Assembly: GCA_025354885.1 (NCBI GenBank)
Contig: JANXLY010000043.1
Coordinates: 1-45,849, forward strand
DNA: 45,849 bases
Direction: 5' to 3'
Source of the DNA: Acidobacteriota bacterium
Lineage (GTDB): Bacteria > Acidobacteriota > Terriglobia > Bryobacterales > Bryobacteraceae
The notes beneath the pieces were generated by a model. The model did no database searches. It saw only the letters and a program-made list of their open reading frames with translations, and was not told where the DNA came from. Made by a program: the position numbers and the translations under genes. Below are positions 27,712 to 34,960 of this stretch, one piece after another. How positions within the stretch are numbered: the first letter of the stretch is position 1; every line of letters starts with the position of its first letter.

Positions 27712-28878
27712 TTAAAACTCTAAAAAGCCCCGCCTCACCGCCTGGCTTCCAAAAGTCTTCTTCAGCCTGTCCATCGCTGTCGCCAGCCGCTCTTCCTTCT
27801 CCCGCTTCTGCGTAGCAGGCAACACATCAAACAGGCTCAACTGCGGACTCGGCGCGTGCGCTCGCGAAGCCTTCAACCAGATCGCCCGCAAGCGCACCCT
27901 CCTCTCCCAGGCCTGCTTCAGCAATCCCGGCAGCAGCCCATAAAAATCTGCTTCCACCCCGCTCGGTTCCGCAATCGTCACGCTCCGCTCGCTCTCCTCC
28001 CGGTCCGTATACCGCAAGCCCAGCGTCAGCTTCCGCACCTCCATCTGTTCCGCTCGTACCGCCCCCATCAGGTTCTCCAGCAGACTCCGCAGCGCAGCCA
28101 AAATCCGGACTGTCTCCCAAACATCTTCGGCAAACTCCATTGCCTCCCTCCACTGCGGCTCCGACCCCTGCTTCGCCTTCCCCACCGGTGCTTCATCGAT
28201 CCCCTGCGCCCGCCGCTGCAGCTTCAGCGCATTCCGCCCCAATATCAGCGACGTTGCATCCATCGGCGCACCCGCCAGATCTCCAATTCGTTTCAGCCCC
28301 GCCACTTCCAGCGTATCGGCATGGATGCTCGTCATCCCCGGCAGCCACCGCAACGACAGCGGAGCCAGAAAAGCCCCCTCCCCTCCCGCCATCACTTCAT
28401 AAGGCGCATGTGGCTTACGCACCCGCGCTGCAATCTTCGCCACAGTCTTGTTCGTCGCAAGCCCAAAACTCAGCGGTACCCGCAACCAGCTCACAACCGT
28501 CTGCCGCAACTCCTGCGCATAGCCAAGCGCCGGTCCATTGATCGATTCTGTTCCGGTCAGATCGAGCCAGGCCGCGCCCGCCCCGGCTCGCTCCACCAGC
28601 GGCGTTCGCTCCTCACACAGCATCAGAATCTGTTCCCCAAACCGCTCATAAATCTCAAAATGCGCCGGCAGCGTCATCAGTGGCGGACACATCCGCCGCG
28701 CCTTCTGCATCGGTGTCCCCGGGCGAATCCCGTAGCGTGTCGCCTCGAGACTGGCAGAAAGCACAACACCCCGCCTCTCCCCACCCACCGCGATCGGCCG
28801 CCCGCGCAAACGCTTGTCGGCTGCCTGCTCGATCGAAGCGTAAAAGCTGTCGCCATCCCAATGTAAAATGCTTCTCAT
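27712..28878 (-). CDS. Y-family DNA polymerase (DinB-like) lacking the catalytic Asp-Glu pair; ImuB-like candidate
   Basis: 388 aa from ATG 28878 (MRSILHWDGDSFYASIEQ), which keeps metal-ligand positions D8 and D10. YERFGEQILMLCEERTP and LSFGLATNKTVAKIAARVRKP are typical of DinB. However, the SxDEA motif that supplies the two other catalytic acids (D103/E104 in E. coli Pol IV) reads AGAGAAWLD at residues 98-106, so both positions are Gly/Ala. The protein ends with a little-finger-like region and QLSLF at 346-350, a textbook beta-clamp-binding motif. It resembles ImuB, a non-catalytic Y-family protein that recruits a partner polymerase, but is shorter. A LexA-like palindrome lies 4 bp upstream of the start. 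No imuA or dnaE2 gene is in the window. Confidence 0.88.
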   Translation of the reverse strand: MRSILHWDGDSFYASIEQAADKRLRGRPIAVGGERRGVVLSASLEATRYGIRPGTPMQKARRMCPPLMTLPAHFEIYERFGEQILMLCEERTPLVERAGAGAAWLDLTGTESINGPALGYAQELRQTVVSWLRVPLSFGLATNKTVAKIAARVRKPHAPYEVMAGGEGAFLAPLSLRWLPGMTSIHADTLEVAGLKRIGDLAGAPMDATSLILGRNALKLQRRAQGIDEAPVGKAKQGSEPQWREAMEFAEDVWETVRILAALRSLLENLMGAVRAEQMEVRKLTLGLRYTDREESERSVTIAEPSGVEADFYGLLPGLLKQAWERRVRLRAIWLKASRAHAPSPQLSLFDVLPATQKREKEERLATAMDRLKKTFGSQAVRRGFLEF

Positions 28879-28882
28879 CGCG

Positions 28883-28904
28883 ATACTGTAAATATTTACA
28901 GTAT
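28883..28904. promoter_or_regulatory. LexA-like SOS box (22-bp perfect palindrome)
   Basis: A perfect 22-bp palindrome whose central 20 bases read TACTGTAAATATTTACAGTA. It matches the CTGT-N8-ACAG LexA operator of gamma- and beta-proteobacteria. It lies 4 bp before the ATG of the Y-family polymerase and 41 bp before the ATG of the divergent esterase, so a repressor bound here could block both. LexA as the binder is an inference from the neighbouring polymerase. Confidence 0.75.
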
Positions 28905-28945
28905 ACGGTATCACCACCAAAAACGCTTTTTGATAGGATGCACAC

Positions 28946-30046
28946 ATGCAAAAGCTCGCCCTGTCGGCAATTCTCCTCAGCACCCTTCTCAGCGCTCAAC
29001 CACAACCCCAACCGATCACTTCTCCTGTCGTCCATCCCGACAGAACGGTCAGCTTCAGCATGAGAGCCCCTAACGCCCAAAAGGTGGAAGCGCGTCTCGA
29101 AAACGGCACCCGCATCTCGCTCACCAAAGACGAAAAGGGCATCTGGAGCGGCACCACAGAAGCCCTCCCCCCTGACCTCTACGGTTACAGCTTTCTGGTC
29201 GATGGCGTCGGCACGATCGATCCGGTCAACGGCGACATGAAGACCAACGCGCTCAATCCCTCAAACATGGTGCTGGTCCCCGGGGACAAGCCACTGCCCT
29301 GGGATTTTACGGACATCCCGCACGGCACCGTACACCATCACTTCTATGCTTCGAAAGTCGCCAGCGAAAACCGCGACTTCTTCGTTTACACTCCACCCGG
29401 CTACCAACCCGGCAAGCGCTACCCGCTCCTTGTCTTGCTGCACGGCTATAGTGATCTAGCCGACGGCTGGACCACGGTGGGCAAAGCGAACTGGATTTTT
29501 GATGGGCTAATTGCGGGAGGCAAGAAACCCTTCATCGTTGTGATGCCGCTCGGCTACGGATTTTCGGTAAAGGACCTCAAAGCCGGCGCAGTCCGCCGCG
29601 GCAACAACTTCTCAAAGAATACGGAAGACTTTGAAAAGACACTCATGGCCGAAGTGCTCCCGATGGCCGAGAAGCAATACAAGGTGAGCGCCAAGCCGAA
29701 CGAACGCGCGATTGCGGGCCTCTCGATGGGTGGCGCAGAAACGCTCTATGTTGGCCTCCGCCATCTGGATCGTTTCTCCTGGATTGGAGCCTTCTCCAGT
29801 GCCCCACAGATTTTTGGCAAGCCGGAAGACGCCTTCCCCACGCTGAATGAAAAAGACAACGCAAGAATCAAGCTCTTGTGGATCGCCTGCGGCAAGGCCG
29901 ATGGGTTGCTGAAGAATAACCAGGTTTTTGTGGAATGGCTCAAGACAAAGAAGATCGAGAACAAGTTTGTAGAAACCGAAGGAGCCCACACCTGGCTAGT
30001 CTGGCGCCGCTACCTCAGCGACTTCCTGAACCAGGTCAACTGGTAG
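28946..30046 (+). CDS. Secreted esterase (feruloyl esterase D-like) with N-terminal early-set domain
   Basis: 366 aa with signal peptide (LALSAILLSTLLSAQ). An early-set/CBM48-like domain (about 22-110: SFSMRAPNAQKVEARL, GLWSG-like GIWSGTTEALPPDLYGYSF) is followed by an alpha/beta-hydrolase esterase domain. The nucleophile Ser is in GLSMGGAETLY (about residue 255), the acid probably Asp in CGKADGLLK, and the His in EGAHTWLVWRRYLSDFL. It probably cleaves ester side-chains of plant polysaccharides or similar substrates. The ATG at 28946 follows GGATG by a few bases. Divergent from the polymerase gene, with the LexA-like palindrome between them. Its last 44 bp recur as a degenerate copy at 31310-31353. 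Confidence 0.9.
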   Translation: MQKLALSAILLSTLLSAQPQPQPITSPVVHPDRTVSFSMRAPNAQKVEARLENGTRISLTKDEKGIWSGTTEALPPDLYGYSFLVDGVGTIDPVNGDMKTNALNPSNMVLVPGDKPLPWDFTDIPHGTVHHHFYASKVASENRDFFVYTPPGYQPGKRYPLLVLLHGYSDLADGWTTVGKANWIFDGLIAGGKKPFIVVMPLGYGFSVKDLKAGAVRRGNNFSKNTEDFEKTLMAEVLPMAEKQYKVSAKPNERAIAGLSMGGAETLYVGLRHLDRFSWIGAFSSAPQIFGKPEDAFPTLNEKDNARIKLLWIACGKADGLLKNNQVFVEWLKTKKIENKFVETEGAHTWLVWRRYLSDFLNQVNW

Positions 30047-30135
30047 CCGCCACTTTTTCGGCTTCTAGTCCTCATCCGCGAAGTACGCCGACTTCTAGTC
30101 GCGCATTCCGTGAAGGCCTCGGACATTGCTACGCT

Positions 30136-30423
30136 TCATCTCGTGCCGGTCTTGAGTTCTTGTTCAGCGAGGCGCTTGCGGCCTCTGGCCTTGATGTGAT
30201 CTGCGAGTTCTTTGATGTTGCTCGCGTCGTACTCGGTAAATTCGCCGCGTTCAACGGCTTCAAATCCTGCGCGAACATCTCGGCGGAGTGCCTCAACACG
30301 CTGATCGCGTTCGCGCAGCAGCCTTAGACCTTCGTGAATCACTTCACTTGCCGTTTGGTACAGGCCCGTTTTGACCTTGTCATCGACGAGTTGTTCAAGT
30401 TCTGGAGTCAGCGAGATGTTCAT
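30136..30423 (-). CDS. ParD-like ribbon-helix-helix antitoxin without a partner
   Basis: 95 aa. The N-terminal ribbon-helix-helix MNISLTPELEQLVDDKV is followed by TASEVIHEGLRLL, as in ParD/CopG antitoxins, then a charged toxin-binding tail. The ATG at 30423 has GGAGG 5 nt upstream. No ParE toxin follows: after the overlapping ATGA only 14 codons are open. It is therefore an orphan, either a remnant or acting on a toxin elsewhere. It presumably autoregulates through its own promoter at 30450-30478. Confidence 0.85.
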   Translation of the reverse strand: MNISLTPELEQLVDDKVKTGLYQTASEVIHEGLRLLRERDQRVEALRRDVRAGFEAVERGEFTEYDASNIKELADHIKARGRKRLAEQELKTGTR

Positions 30424-30449
30424 GTGAGCCTCCAGGTGCTTCTAGCCAG

Positions 30450-30478
30450 AGAATATAAAGTGGCGTATCAAATATCAA
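30450..30478 (-). promoter_or_regulatory. Sigma70-like promoter of parD
   Basis: TTGATA (complement of 30473-30478) and TATTCT (complement of 30450-30455) with a 17-bp spacer, 27 bp upstream of the parD start. Confidence 0.6.
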
Positions 30479-30534
30479 ATTTTGCTATTGCCCAATCGGT
30501 GCAACAACGCGTGCATAATTGCGAACCGCATGCT

Positions 30535-30858
30535 CTATGCGACTCGAAGTTCTGCTACGCCGCGCTTTCTGGGTTTCACCACAATCTCCACATCGTGACC
30601 CAACGCGACGAGGAACCGCATCAGCCGCGCGACCGAATAGCCCCGGAACTGACCCGCCAGCATCGCTGACACCTTGGGCTGATCGATACCCATAAGCTGA
30701 GCCGCAGCCGCTTGCGTCAAATGCCGTTGCCGGAGCGTCCTGCTTATCTTTACTACCAGTCCGGCCTTGATGAACTGTTCGTCGGCACCGGCTAGGCCGA
30801 GGTCGGCGAACACGTTACCTGAACTGGGTTCCGTTTCAAGAGCTTTTCTTTTCAACAT
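30535..30858 (-). CDS. HTH (XRE-type) antitoxin of a HigB/Gp49-like toxin pair
   Basis: 107 aa. The XRE-like helix-turn-helix is at about 50-85 (RQRHLTQAAAAQLMGIDQPKVSAMLAGQFRGYSVARLMRFL), followed by ALGHDVEIVVKPR, the usual end of this antitoxin family. The start at 30858 lies inside the toxin gene (23-bp overlap), so translation is coupled. It probably neutralises the toxin and represses the pair through the palindrome at 31203-31220. Confidence 0.88.
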   Translation of the reverse strand: MLKRKALETEPSSGNVFADLGLAGADEQFIKAGLVVKISRTLRQRHLTQAAAAQLMGIDQPKVSAMLAGQFRGYSVARLMRFLVALGHDVEIVVKPRKRGVAELRVA

Positions 30859-31153
30859 TTTTCACCTCGCTGCGCAACCGCTTGAGTCGTTTCTGGACTA
30901 CTTCGATTTCGGACTTCGGCGTCGCGATCCCGGCTTTAGACTTCTTCTGAAAGGCGTGGATCACGTAGATCGAGTCCCCGATGGAGACCGCGTATACTGC
31001 GCGATAGGTTCCTCTTTCATCGTTTGCTGCAATTTCCATCACTCCGCTGCCGAGACCGTGCAAGGGCTTTGCCTTGGGGCTCAATTCGCCCAATTGCGCC
31101 ACGAACAAGGCGTAACCAATGTCGTCCTGGACGCCAGCCGGGAACAACTTCAC
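30836..31153 (-). CDS. RelE/Gp49-like (DUF891) toxin, N-terminus apparently missing a start codon
   Basis: 105 aa from the first usable in-frame start, GTG 31153. Conserved segments are IGYALFVAQLGELSPKAKPL, VMEIAANDERGTYRAVYAV and IYVIHAFQKKSKAGI, as in Gp49-family mRNA-cleaving toxins. Family members normally begin about 14 residues earlier with K-x-WLGDS. That segment is present upstream in the same frame (KKKLTWLADSRSN) but has no ATG, GTG or TTG before the TAA at 31209-31211. The toxin may start at GTG 31153 and lack its first strand, use an unusual start codon, or be inactivated. Paired with the HTH antitoxin. Confidence 0.75.
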   Translation of the reverse strand: MKLFPAGVQDDIGYALFVAQLGELSPKAKPLHGLGSGVMEIAANDERGTYRAVYAVSIGDSIYVIHAFQKKSKAGIATPKSEIEVVQKRLKRLRSEVKNVEKKSS

Positions 31154-31202
31154 ATTGGATCGCGAATCGGCGAGCCACGTGAGTTTCTTCTTGGGTTGGC
31201 GT

Positions 31203-31220
31203 TATGCCTATATTGGCATA
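31203..31220. promoter_or_regulatory. Operator-like palindrome before the Gp49-like toxin-antitoxin pair
   Basis: TATGCC and GGCATA arms surround TATATT, giving an 18-bp inverted repeat directly upstream of the toxin coding region. The position fits autoregulation by the HTH antitoxin. Confidence 0.5.
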
Positions 31221-31408
31221 TCCAAGACATTCTGTCAAAAGTTTCCAGCAGCAGTCGTGTTCTCAAATCTCCTGCCGCCCGAACCCAGCCGCATCACCCG
31301 GCGCGTTTAGCGCCGCTACCTCGGCAACTTCCTGAACCAGGTCAACTGGTAGCGGCTACACTGAGCGCAAGCCAACTTCACTTCCCGAAAGCTGAAATCC
31401 ACATCCCC

Positions 31409-31702
31409 CTACGCCACCAGGCGCCGAATCAGTCGCAACTCCGGCCGAGTGACATCCAGCGCAATCTGCAAGTCATATCGGCTCTGCAGATTCAGCCAAA
31501 ATTCCGGTGTCGTGCCGAAAAAACGGGCAAGCCGCAAAGCAGTATCCGCTGTAATACTGCGCCGCCCCTGAACGATTTCTGAAATCCGCTGTGGTGGCAC
31601 ACGAATCTCCCGCGCCACCGCGTTGCGGCTCATCCCGAGAGGTTTCAAAAAATCCTCAAGCAGATGTTCACCGGGATGAATCGGAGTTAAAAGTTTGGGC
31701 AT
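31409..31702 (-). CDS. higA: HigA-family antitoxin
   Basis: 97 aa from ATG 31702, which has GAGG 8 nt upstream; the frame extends further but MPKLLTPIHPGEHLLEDFL is the standard N-terminus. The XRE HTH is NAVAREIRVPPQRISEIVQGRRSITADTALRLARFFGTTPEFWLNLQ. It lies 14 bp after the stop of higB, in the toxin-first order typical of higBA. Role: neutralises HigB and represses the operon. Confidence 0.93.
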   Translation of the reverse strand: MPKLLTPIHPGEHLLEDFLKPLGMSRNAVAREIRVPPQRISEIVQGRRSITADTALRLARFFGTTPEFWLNLQSRYDLQIALDVTRPELRLIRRLVA

Positions 31703-31716
31703 AACAAAATCCTCAA

Positions 31717-32001
31717 CTAGTGATAATCCACAATTGCGACATCTTTTGCGCAACGCTGCTGCTCGTCCCACCGAAAGCAAATCCGCCACTGATCGTGAAT
31801 GCGGATACTGTATCCGCCTTGACGGTCGCTGCGAAGCCCCTCAAGTTGATTGCCGGGTGGTGATCGCAAGTCGGCCAGGCAAGTTGCGGCGTCTAGTGCG
31901 TCCAATCTCCTCCTCGCCACTCGTTCGATAGCCGCAAAGCGACCGACACGAATGCGAGAAAACAGTCGTTCCGTTTCCCGGCAGCGAAACCCACGAATCA
32001 C
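31717..32001 (-). CDS. higB: HigB-family mRNA interferase toxin
   Basis: 94 aa, full length for the family. It starts MIRGFRCRETERLF; the middle has LDALDAATCLADLRSPPG, and the end is SIRIHDQWRICFRW ... DVAIVDYH with the family's C-terminal D-Y-H. RelE-fold toxin that cleaves mRNA on the ribosome. GTG start at 32001, with TATGCT six bases upstream (complement of 32008-32013), so transcription may begin at the start codon. First gene of an intact higBA pair. Confidence 0.92.
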   Translation of the reverse strand: MIRGFRCRETERLFSRIRVGRFAAIERVARRRLDALDAATCLADLRSPPGNQLEGLRSDRQGGYSIRIHDQWRICFRWDEQQRCAKDVAIVDYH

Positions 32002-32040
32002 ACCCGCAGCATATCACGTCCCCCATGCTAAACCACGCCG

Positions 32041-32960
32041 CTACTCCACAAATTCAACCACCCGCTGCCGCCTGCGATTCACCTCAAGCCGCGTGACATC
32101 AGGCCTCGAATAGTGCCCCGTCGGATCAAAATTCTGACGCTCCTCAAGCACACGCCGCCGGTCCAGCGTAGCAACCAGCAGCGTCTCCACATCCGCAGTC
32201 GGCTCGATGACCCATTGACCATCCGGCCCCGCAATACAGGAACCGCCATTCGCCATCCACTCAGGAGCCGCACCACGCACCACATCGTGCCAATCCGCTC
32301 CAACGCCGATATCCTGCTTGCGCATCAGTCCCGAAACAGACACCACATAAGAACGCGACTCACTCGCAATAAATCGCGTAATGTCCACCGTGTTTCTAAC
32401 ACACCCGGGCTACACCGCGACATGCAAATCCTCTTGTTGCGCGTACAGTGCCGTTCGCGAAAGAGGCATCCAGTTCTCCCAGCAGTTCAGGCCGCCCACA
32501 TGGAAATCCCGCAAAGCATGCGTCCGCAGGCCGTGCCCATCGCCCGCGCTCCACACCAGCCGCTCCTCGTAAGTCGGCATCAGCTTGCGATGTATGGATC
32601 CGATCTTGCCGTCAGCCGCAATGTAAACCAGCGTCCGTCAAGGAGCCTGCGGCCTACACTAGCAAGCCCCTGACCGAGCACCGACCGTGAGGGAGTGTGC
32701 GGCCTACCAGCTACGCCCGGATTTCCGCATTTTGCAAACATCGACTCGGAGCTATCATTTCTATGTCGCACACCCGGCGAATTGAATCGGTCCCCAGCCG
32801 TATGTTCCAGCCAGAACGGATAGCCCGGCGCAAGCGCTTCGCCAAAGACAACCAGGTGACAACTCTTTTCCGCCGCATCCTCGACAGAGCCAATCACTTT
32901 GTCCCGCGTTTCGTTTCGCCTCAACCATACCGGAGCGATTTACCCCAGCACCACAATCAC
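32041..32960 (-). pseudogene. Broken nitrilase (carbon-nitrogen hydrolase) gene
   Basis: Nitrilase parts lie in order on the minus strand. First come VIVVLG, a TAA at 32940-32942, then IAPVWLRRNETRDKVIG and LVVFGEALAPGYPFWLEHTAG (catalytic Glu in FGEAL). A repeat-containing stretch (32635-32707) then replaces the middle. After a change of frame come IGSIHRKLMPTYEERLVW (catalytic Lys) and VGGLNCWENWMPL (catalytic Cys), a TAG at 32410-32412 where the family has Trp (VAV-W-PG), and finally the C-terminus ending GHYSRPDVTRLEVNRRRQ. Two nonsense codons, a frame change and lost middle sequence make it non-functional. The catalytic triad residues are still readable, so decay is recent. Confidence 0.88.
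32635..32707. repeat. Two direct 23-bp repeats inside the nitrilase pseudogene
   Basis: CCGTCAAGGAGCCTGCGGCC plus TAC at 32635-32657 recurs at 32685-32707 with four mismatches (period 50 bp). The spacer holds AGCAAGCCCCTGACCGAGC. The block looks like an interspersed intergenic repeat inserted where the nitrilase middle should be. Confidence 0.65.
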
Positions 32961-32977
32961 TAGATGACCAGTATGTC

Positions 32978-34396
32978 GTGAGAAAATCTCTCTACCAGCA
33001 CCTTCTGATGCCCAAACACAAAATTGTCTCCCTCGATGTAATCGACCTCCGCTATCCCACCGTGAAATTGGGAATGGCCGGATCCGATCCCCGCCACCTG
33101 GCCCCCAACTATTCCTGCGCCATCTCAATCCTCCGCACCGACACTGGCCTTGAAGGACGCTCACTCGTATTCACTATCGGAGACGGCACGCAAATTCAAA
33201 AGACTGCGCTTGAAGCGTTACGGCGCTTCGTCGTCGGCCGCGACCTTGCCGACTTCACAAACGAACCAGGCCTCTTCGCCCAGGCTCTCGCCGAACATCA
33301 TCAATTGCGTTGGCTCGCCCTGGGCGTTTACCGGATGGCCGTCGGTGGCATTGTGAACGCCCTCTGGGATCTGTGGGCCAAGAGCGTTGGCGTCCCAATG
33401 TGGCGCCTCTTGACCAGCCTCGCACCCGAAATAATCGTACAGTGCGTAGATTTCCATCATCTCCGCGACGTCCTCAACGAAGACGAATTACTCGAACTGC
33501 TTCGATCACGAGAATCCGCAAAAGCCGACAATCTCGCCCGTCTCGAACGCCTTGGCGTCCGCGTCTACAGCACTGCCGGCTGGTCCGGCCGACCACTCGA
33601 CGAAGTACGAACCCTCTGCCGCGGACTCTACAAGCAGGGCACCCGAGCCTTCAAAGCAAAAGTAGGCCGTGGGCAACAGTACGACCGCGCGCGTGCCCTC
33701 GAAGAAGACCGCCGAATGCTCAATGCGATTCGTGAATCCACCGGCGAAGATGCTCTGCTACTCACTGATGCGAATCAGAACTTGGGCGACTGGCGCAACG
33801 CCGCCTCGTACATGAAAGAACTGGCCGAGTACCGATTGCTCTTCATTGAAGAAGCGATCGCCTACAACGATGTACTGGGTCACATCGAATTACGCAAAGC
33901 CCTCGCCCCCGCAGGCATCGGCGTCGCAGGCGGAGAGCAGGCTCCCGATGCGATTACCTTCAAACAGCTCCTCGCTGGCGGCGGTCTGACGCATTGCCAG
34001 ATTGATGGAGCCCGCGTCGGCGGCGTCAACGAATTATTCGCGATTGTAGCGATGGCCGCAAAGTTCGGAGTGCCGGTTTGCCCGCACAGTGGAGGCATCG
34101 GCCTGGGCCAACTCGTAGGCGCAATGTCGATCTTTGATCAAGCCTGGTTTGGCTCAGAAGGCCGTTGGCTCGAGTATCTGGAATTCCTGCAAGCCGGCGT
34201 ATTCAAACACCCGCTCGTCGTCCGAAACGGACACTATGTGTTGCCCGAAGCACCCGGATGGGGACTCGAAATGGAAGACGACTTCATCACCCGCTACAGC
34301 TATCCCGACGGAGTCGATTGCGCCGACACTTTGGAAGCCGACCGCATCGCCGCCGCCCAACCCGGCGCTCCCCCCTACACACGTTTCTGGGTCTAG
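32978..34396 (+). CDS. Enolase-superfamily dehydratase, L-fuconate dehydratase-like
   Basis: 472 aa from GTG 32978, or 462 aa from ATG 33008, where the conserved N-terminus begins (KIVSLDVIDLRYPTVKLGMAGSD). It matches FucD/ENOSF1 proteins throughout: SCAISILRTDTGLEGRSLVF, QLRWLALGVYRMAVGGIVNALWDLWAK. The barrel carries the acid/base Lys in FKAKVG, metal ligands in LLLTDANQ, LFIEEA and VAGGEQ, and His in VCPHSGGIGLGQL. The family dehydrates L-fuconate to 2-keto-3-deoxy-L-fuconate in the non-phosphorylated L-fucose pathway. No other fucose gene is near; it sits among toxin-antitoxin genes and pseudogenes. No clear Shine-Dalgarno at either start. Confidence 0.88.
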   Translation: MRKSLYQHLLMPKHKIVSLDVIDLRYPTVKLGMAGSDPRHLAPNYSCAISILRTDTGLEGRSLVFTIGDGTQIQKTALEALRRFVVGRDLADFTNEPGLFAQALAEHHQLRWLALGVYRMAVGGIVNALWDLWAKSVGVPMWRLLTSLAPEIIVQCVDFHHLRDVLNEDELLELLRSRESAKADNLARLERLGVRVYSTAGWSGRPLDEVRTLCRGLYKQGTRAFKAKVGRGQQYDRARALEEDRRMLNAIRESTGEDALLLTDANQNLGDWRNAASYMKELAEYRLLFIEEAIAYNDVLGHIELRKALAPAGIGVAGGEQAPDAITFKQLLAGGGLTHCQIDGARVGGVNELFAIVAMAAKFGVPVCPHSGGIGLGQLVGAMSIFDQAWFGSEGRWLEYLEFLQAGVFKHPLVVRNGHYVLPEAPGWGLEMEDDFITRYSYPDGVDCADTLEADRIAAAQPGAPPYTRFWV

Positions 34397-34650
34397 CACG
34401 CCGCCCGCAGAGCTTCGACATTGGCACTTGTGTCCGCAGGATTTGTTATGCGAGAGCAGACGCCAGTTGTTTCGTGACCCACATTCTCGTCCAGCTACGC
34501 GCTGACAAGGCACTGCCTACCAATTTCGAAATGCTATCCACAATCTCCATACCCTTGACCTGTCCAGATCGCGGAGTCTTCAGCGGATTGCCTCGATACC
34601 TTGCTTCAATCCAACTCCACCTAAACCTTGACACTTGCTTTCAGCGGCAT

Positions 34651-34959
34651 TCAAGCCCCGACACTTTCCCAATGCGATGCCATTTCGATGAAAGCTGCCT
34701 TGCAGTTTGGCCACTCATGTAGGATTGCGGGATCGAAGTCCGCTCCATTCGGCCACACCAAAGTGTAAACCTCTACATCCAAAGCGACTCTGTTGAAAAG
34801 CTCCAGATCCCGAAGTGGGCTGAACAATTCTCCGCGTAGGATTGGCTCAAAATCGATCACCTGCTCGGTTCCGTCGTCGAAGTAGACATGCAGAGTGTAT
34901 GGTGCGATGATTTCAAATTTCTGGACGCGGCACATTAGGTGTGTCATCAGCTTTCCCAT
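34651..34959 (-). CDS. DUF2442 domain protein
   Basis: 102 aa; an internal Met (MTHLMCRVQKFEII) may be the true start. The DUF2442 hallmarks are LHVYFDDGTEQVIDFEPIL, FSPLRDLELFNRVALDVEVYTLVWPNGADFDPAILHEW. DUF2442 genes usually follow DUF4160 genes, and the pair is often treated as toxin-antitoxin-like. Here the start lies 1 bp after the DUF4160 stop, so they are one operon. Role unknown. Confidence 0.88.
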   Translation of the reverse strand: MGKLMTHLMCRVQKFEIIAPYTLHVYFDDGTEQVIDFEPILRGELFSPLRDLELFNRVALDVEVYTLVWPNGADFDPAILHEWPNCKAAFIEMASHWESVGA

Positions 34960-34960
34960 T

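Larger units (their letters stand above)
30004..31353 (+). repeat. Direct repeats of the esterase 3' end flanking a toxin-antitoxin block
   Basis: A 44-bp stretch at 30004-30047 (codons for RRYLSDFLNQVNW plus the stop) is repeated at 31310-31353 with only two mismatches; weaker similarity extends some 20-30 bp further upstream. The second copy reads SRITRRV-stop-RRYLGNFLNQVNW, with TAG where the esterase has the Trp codon. It is therefore the decayed end of a duplicate esterase gene or a duplicated insertion junction. The 1.3 kb between holds parD and the Gp49-like toxin/HTH pair. Confidence 0.8.

Noticed and set aside
30047..30135. A possible parE after parD
   Set aside because: Only 14 codons follow the overlapping ATG before TAG, with no ParE-like residues.
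34397..34650. A 62-codon minus-strand frame and the rest of this gap
   Set aside because: No ribosome-binding site or recognisable family. It may be a remnant, but nothing supports calling a gene.
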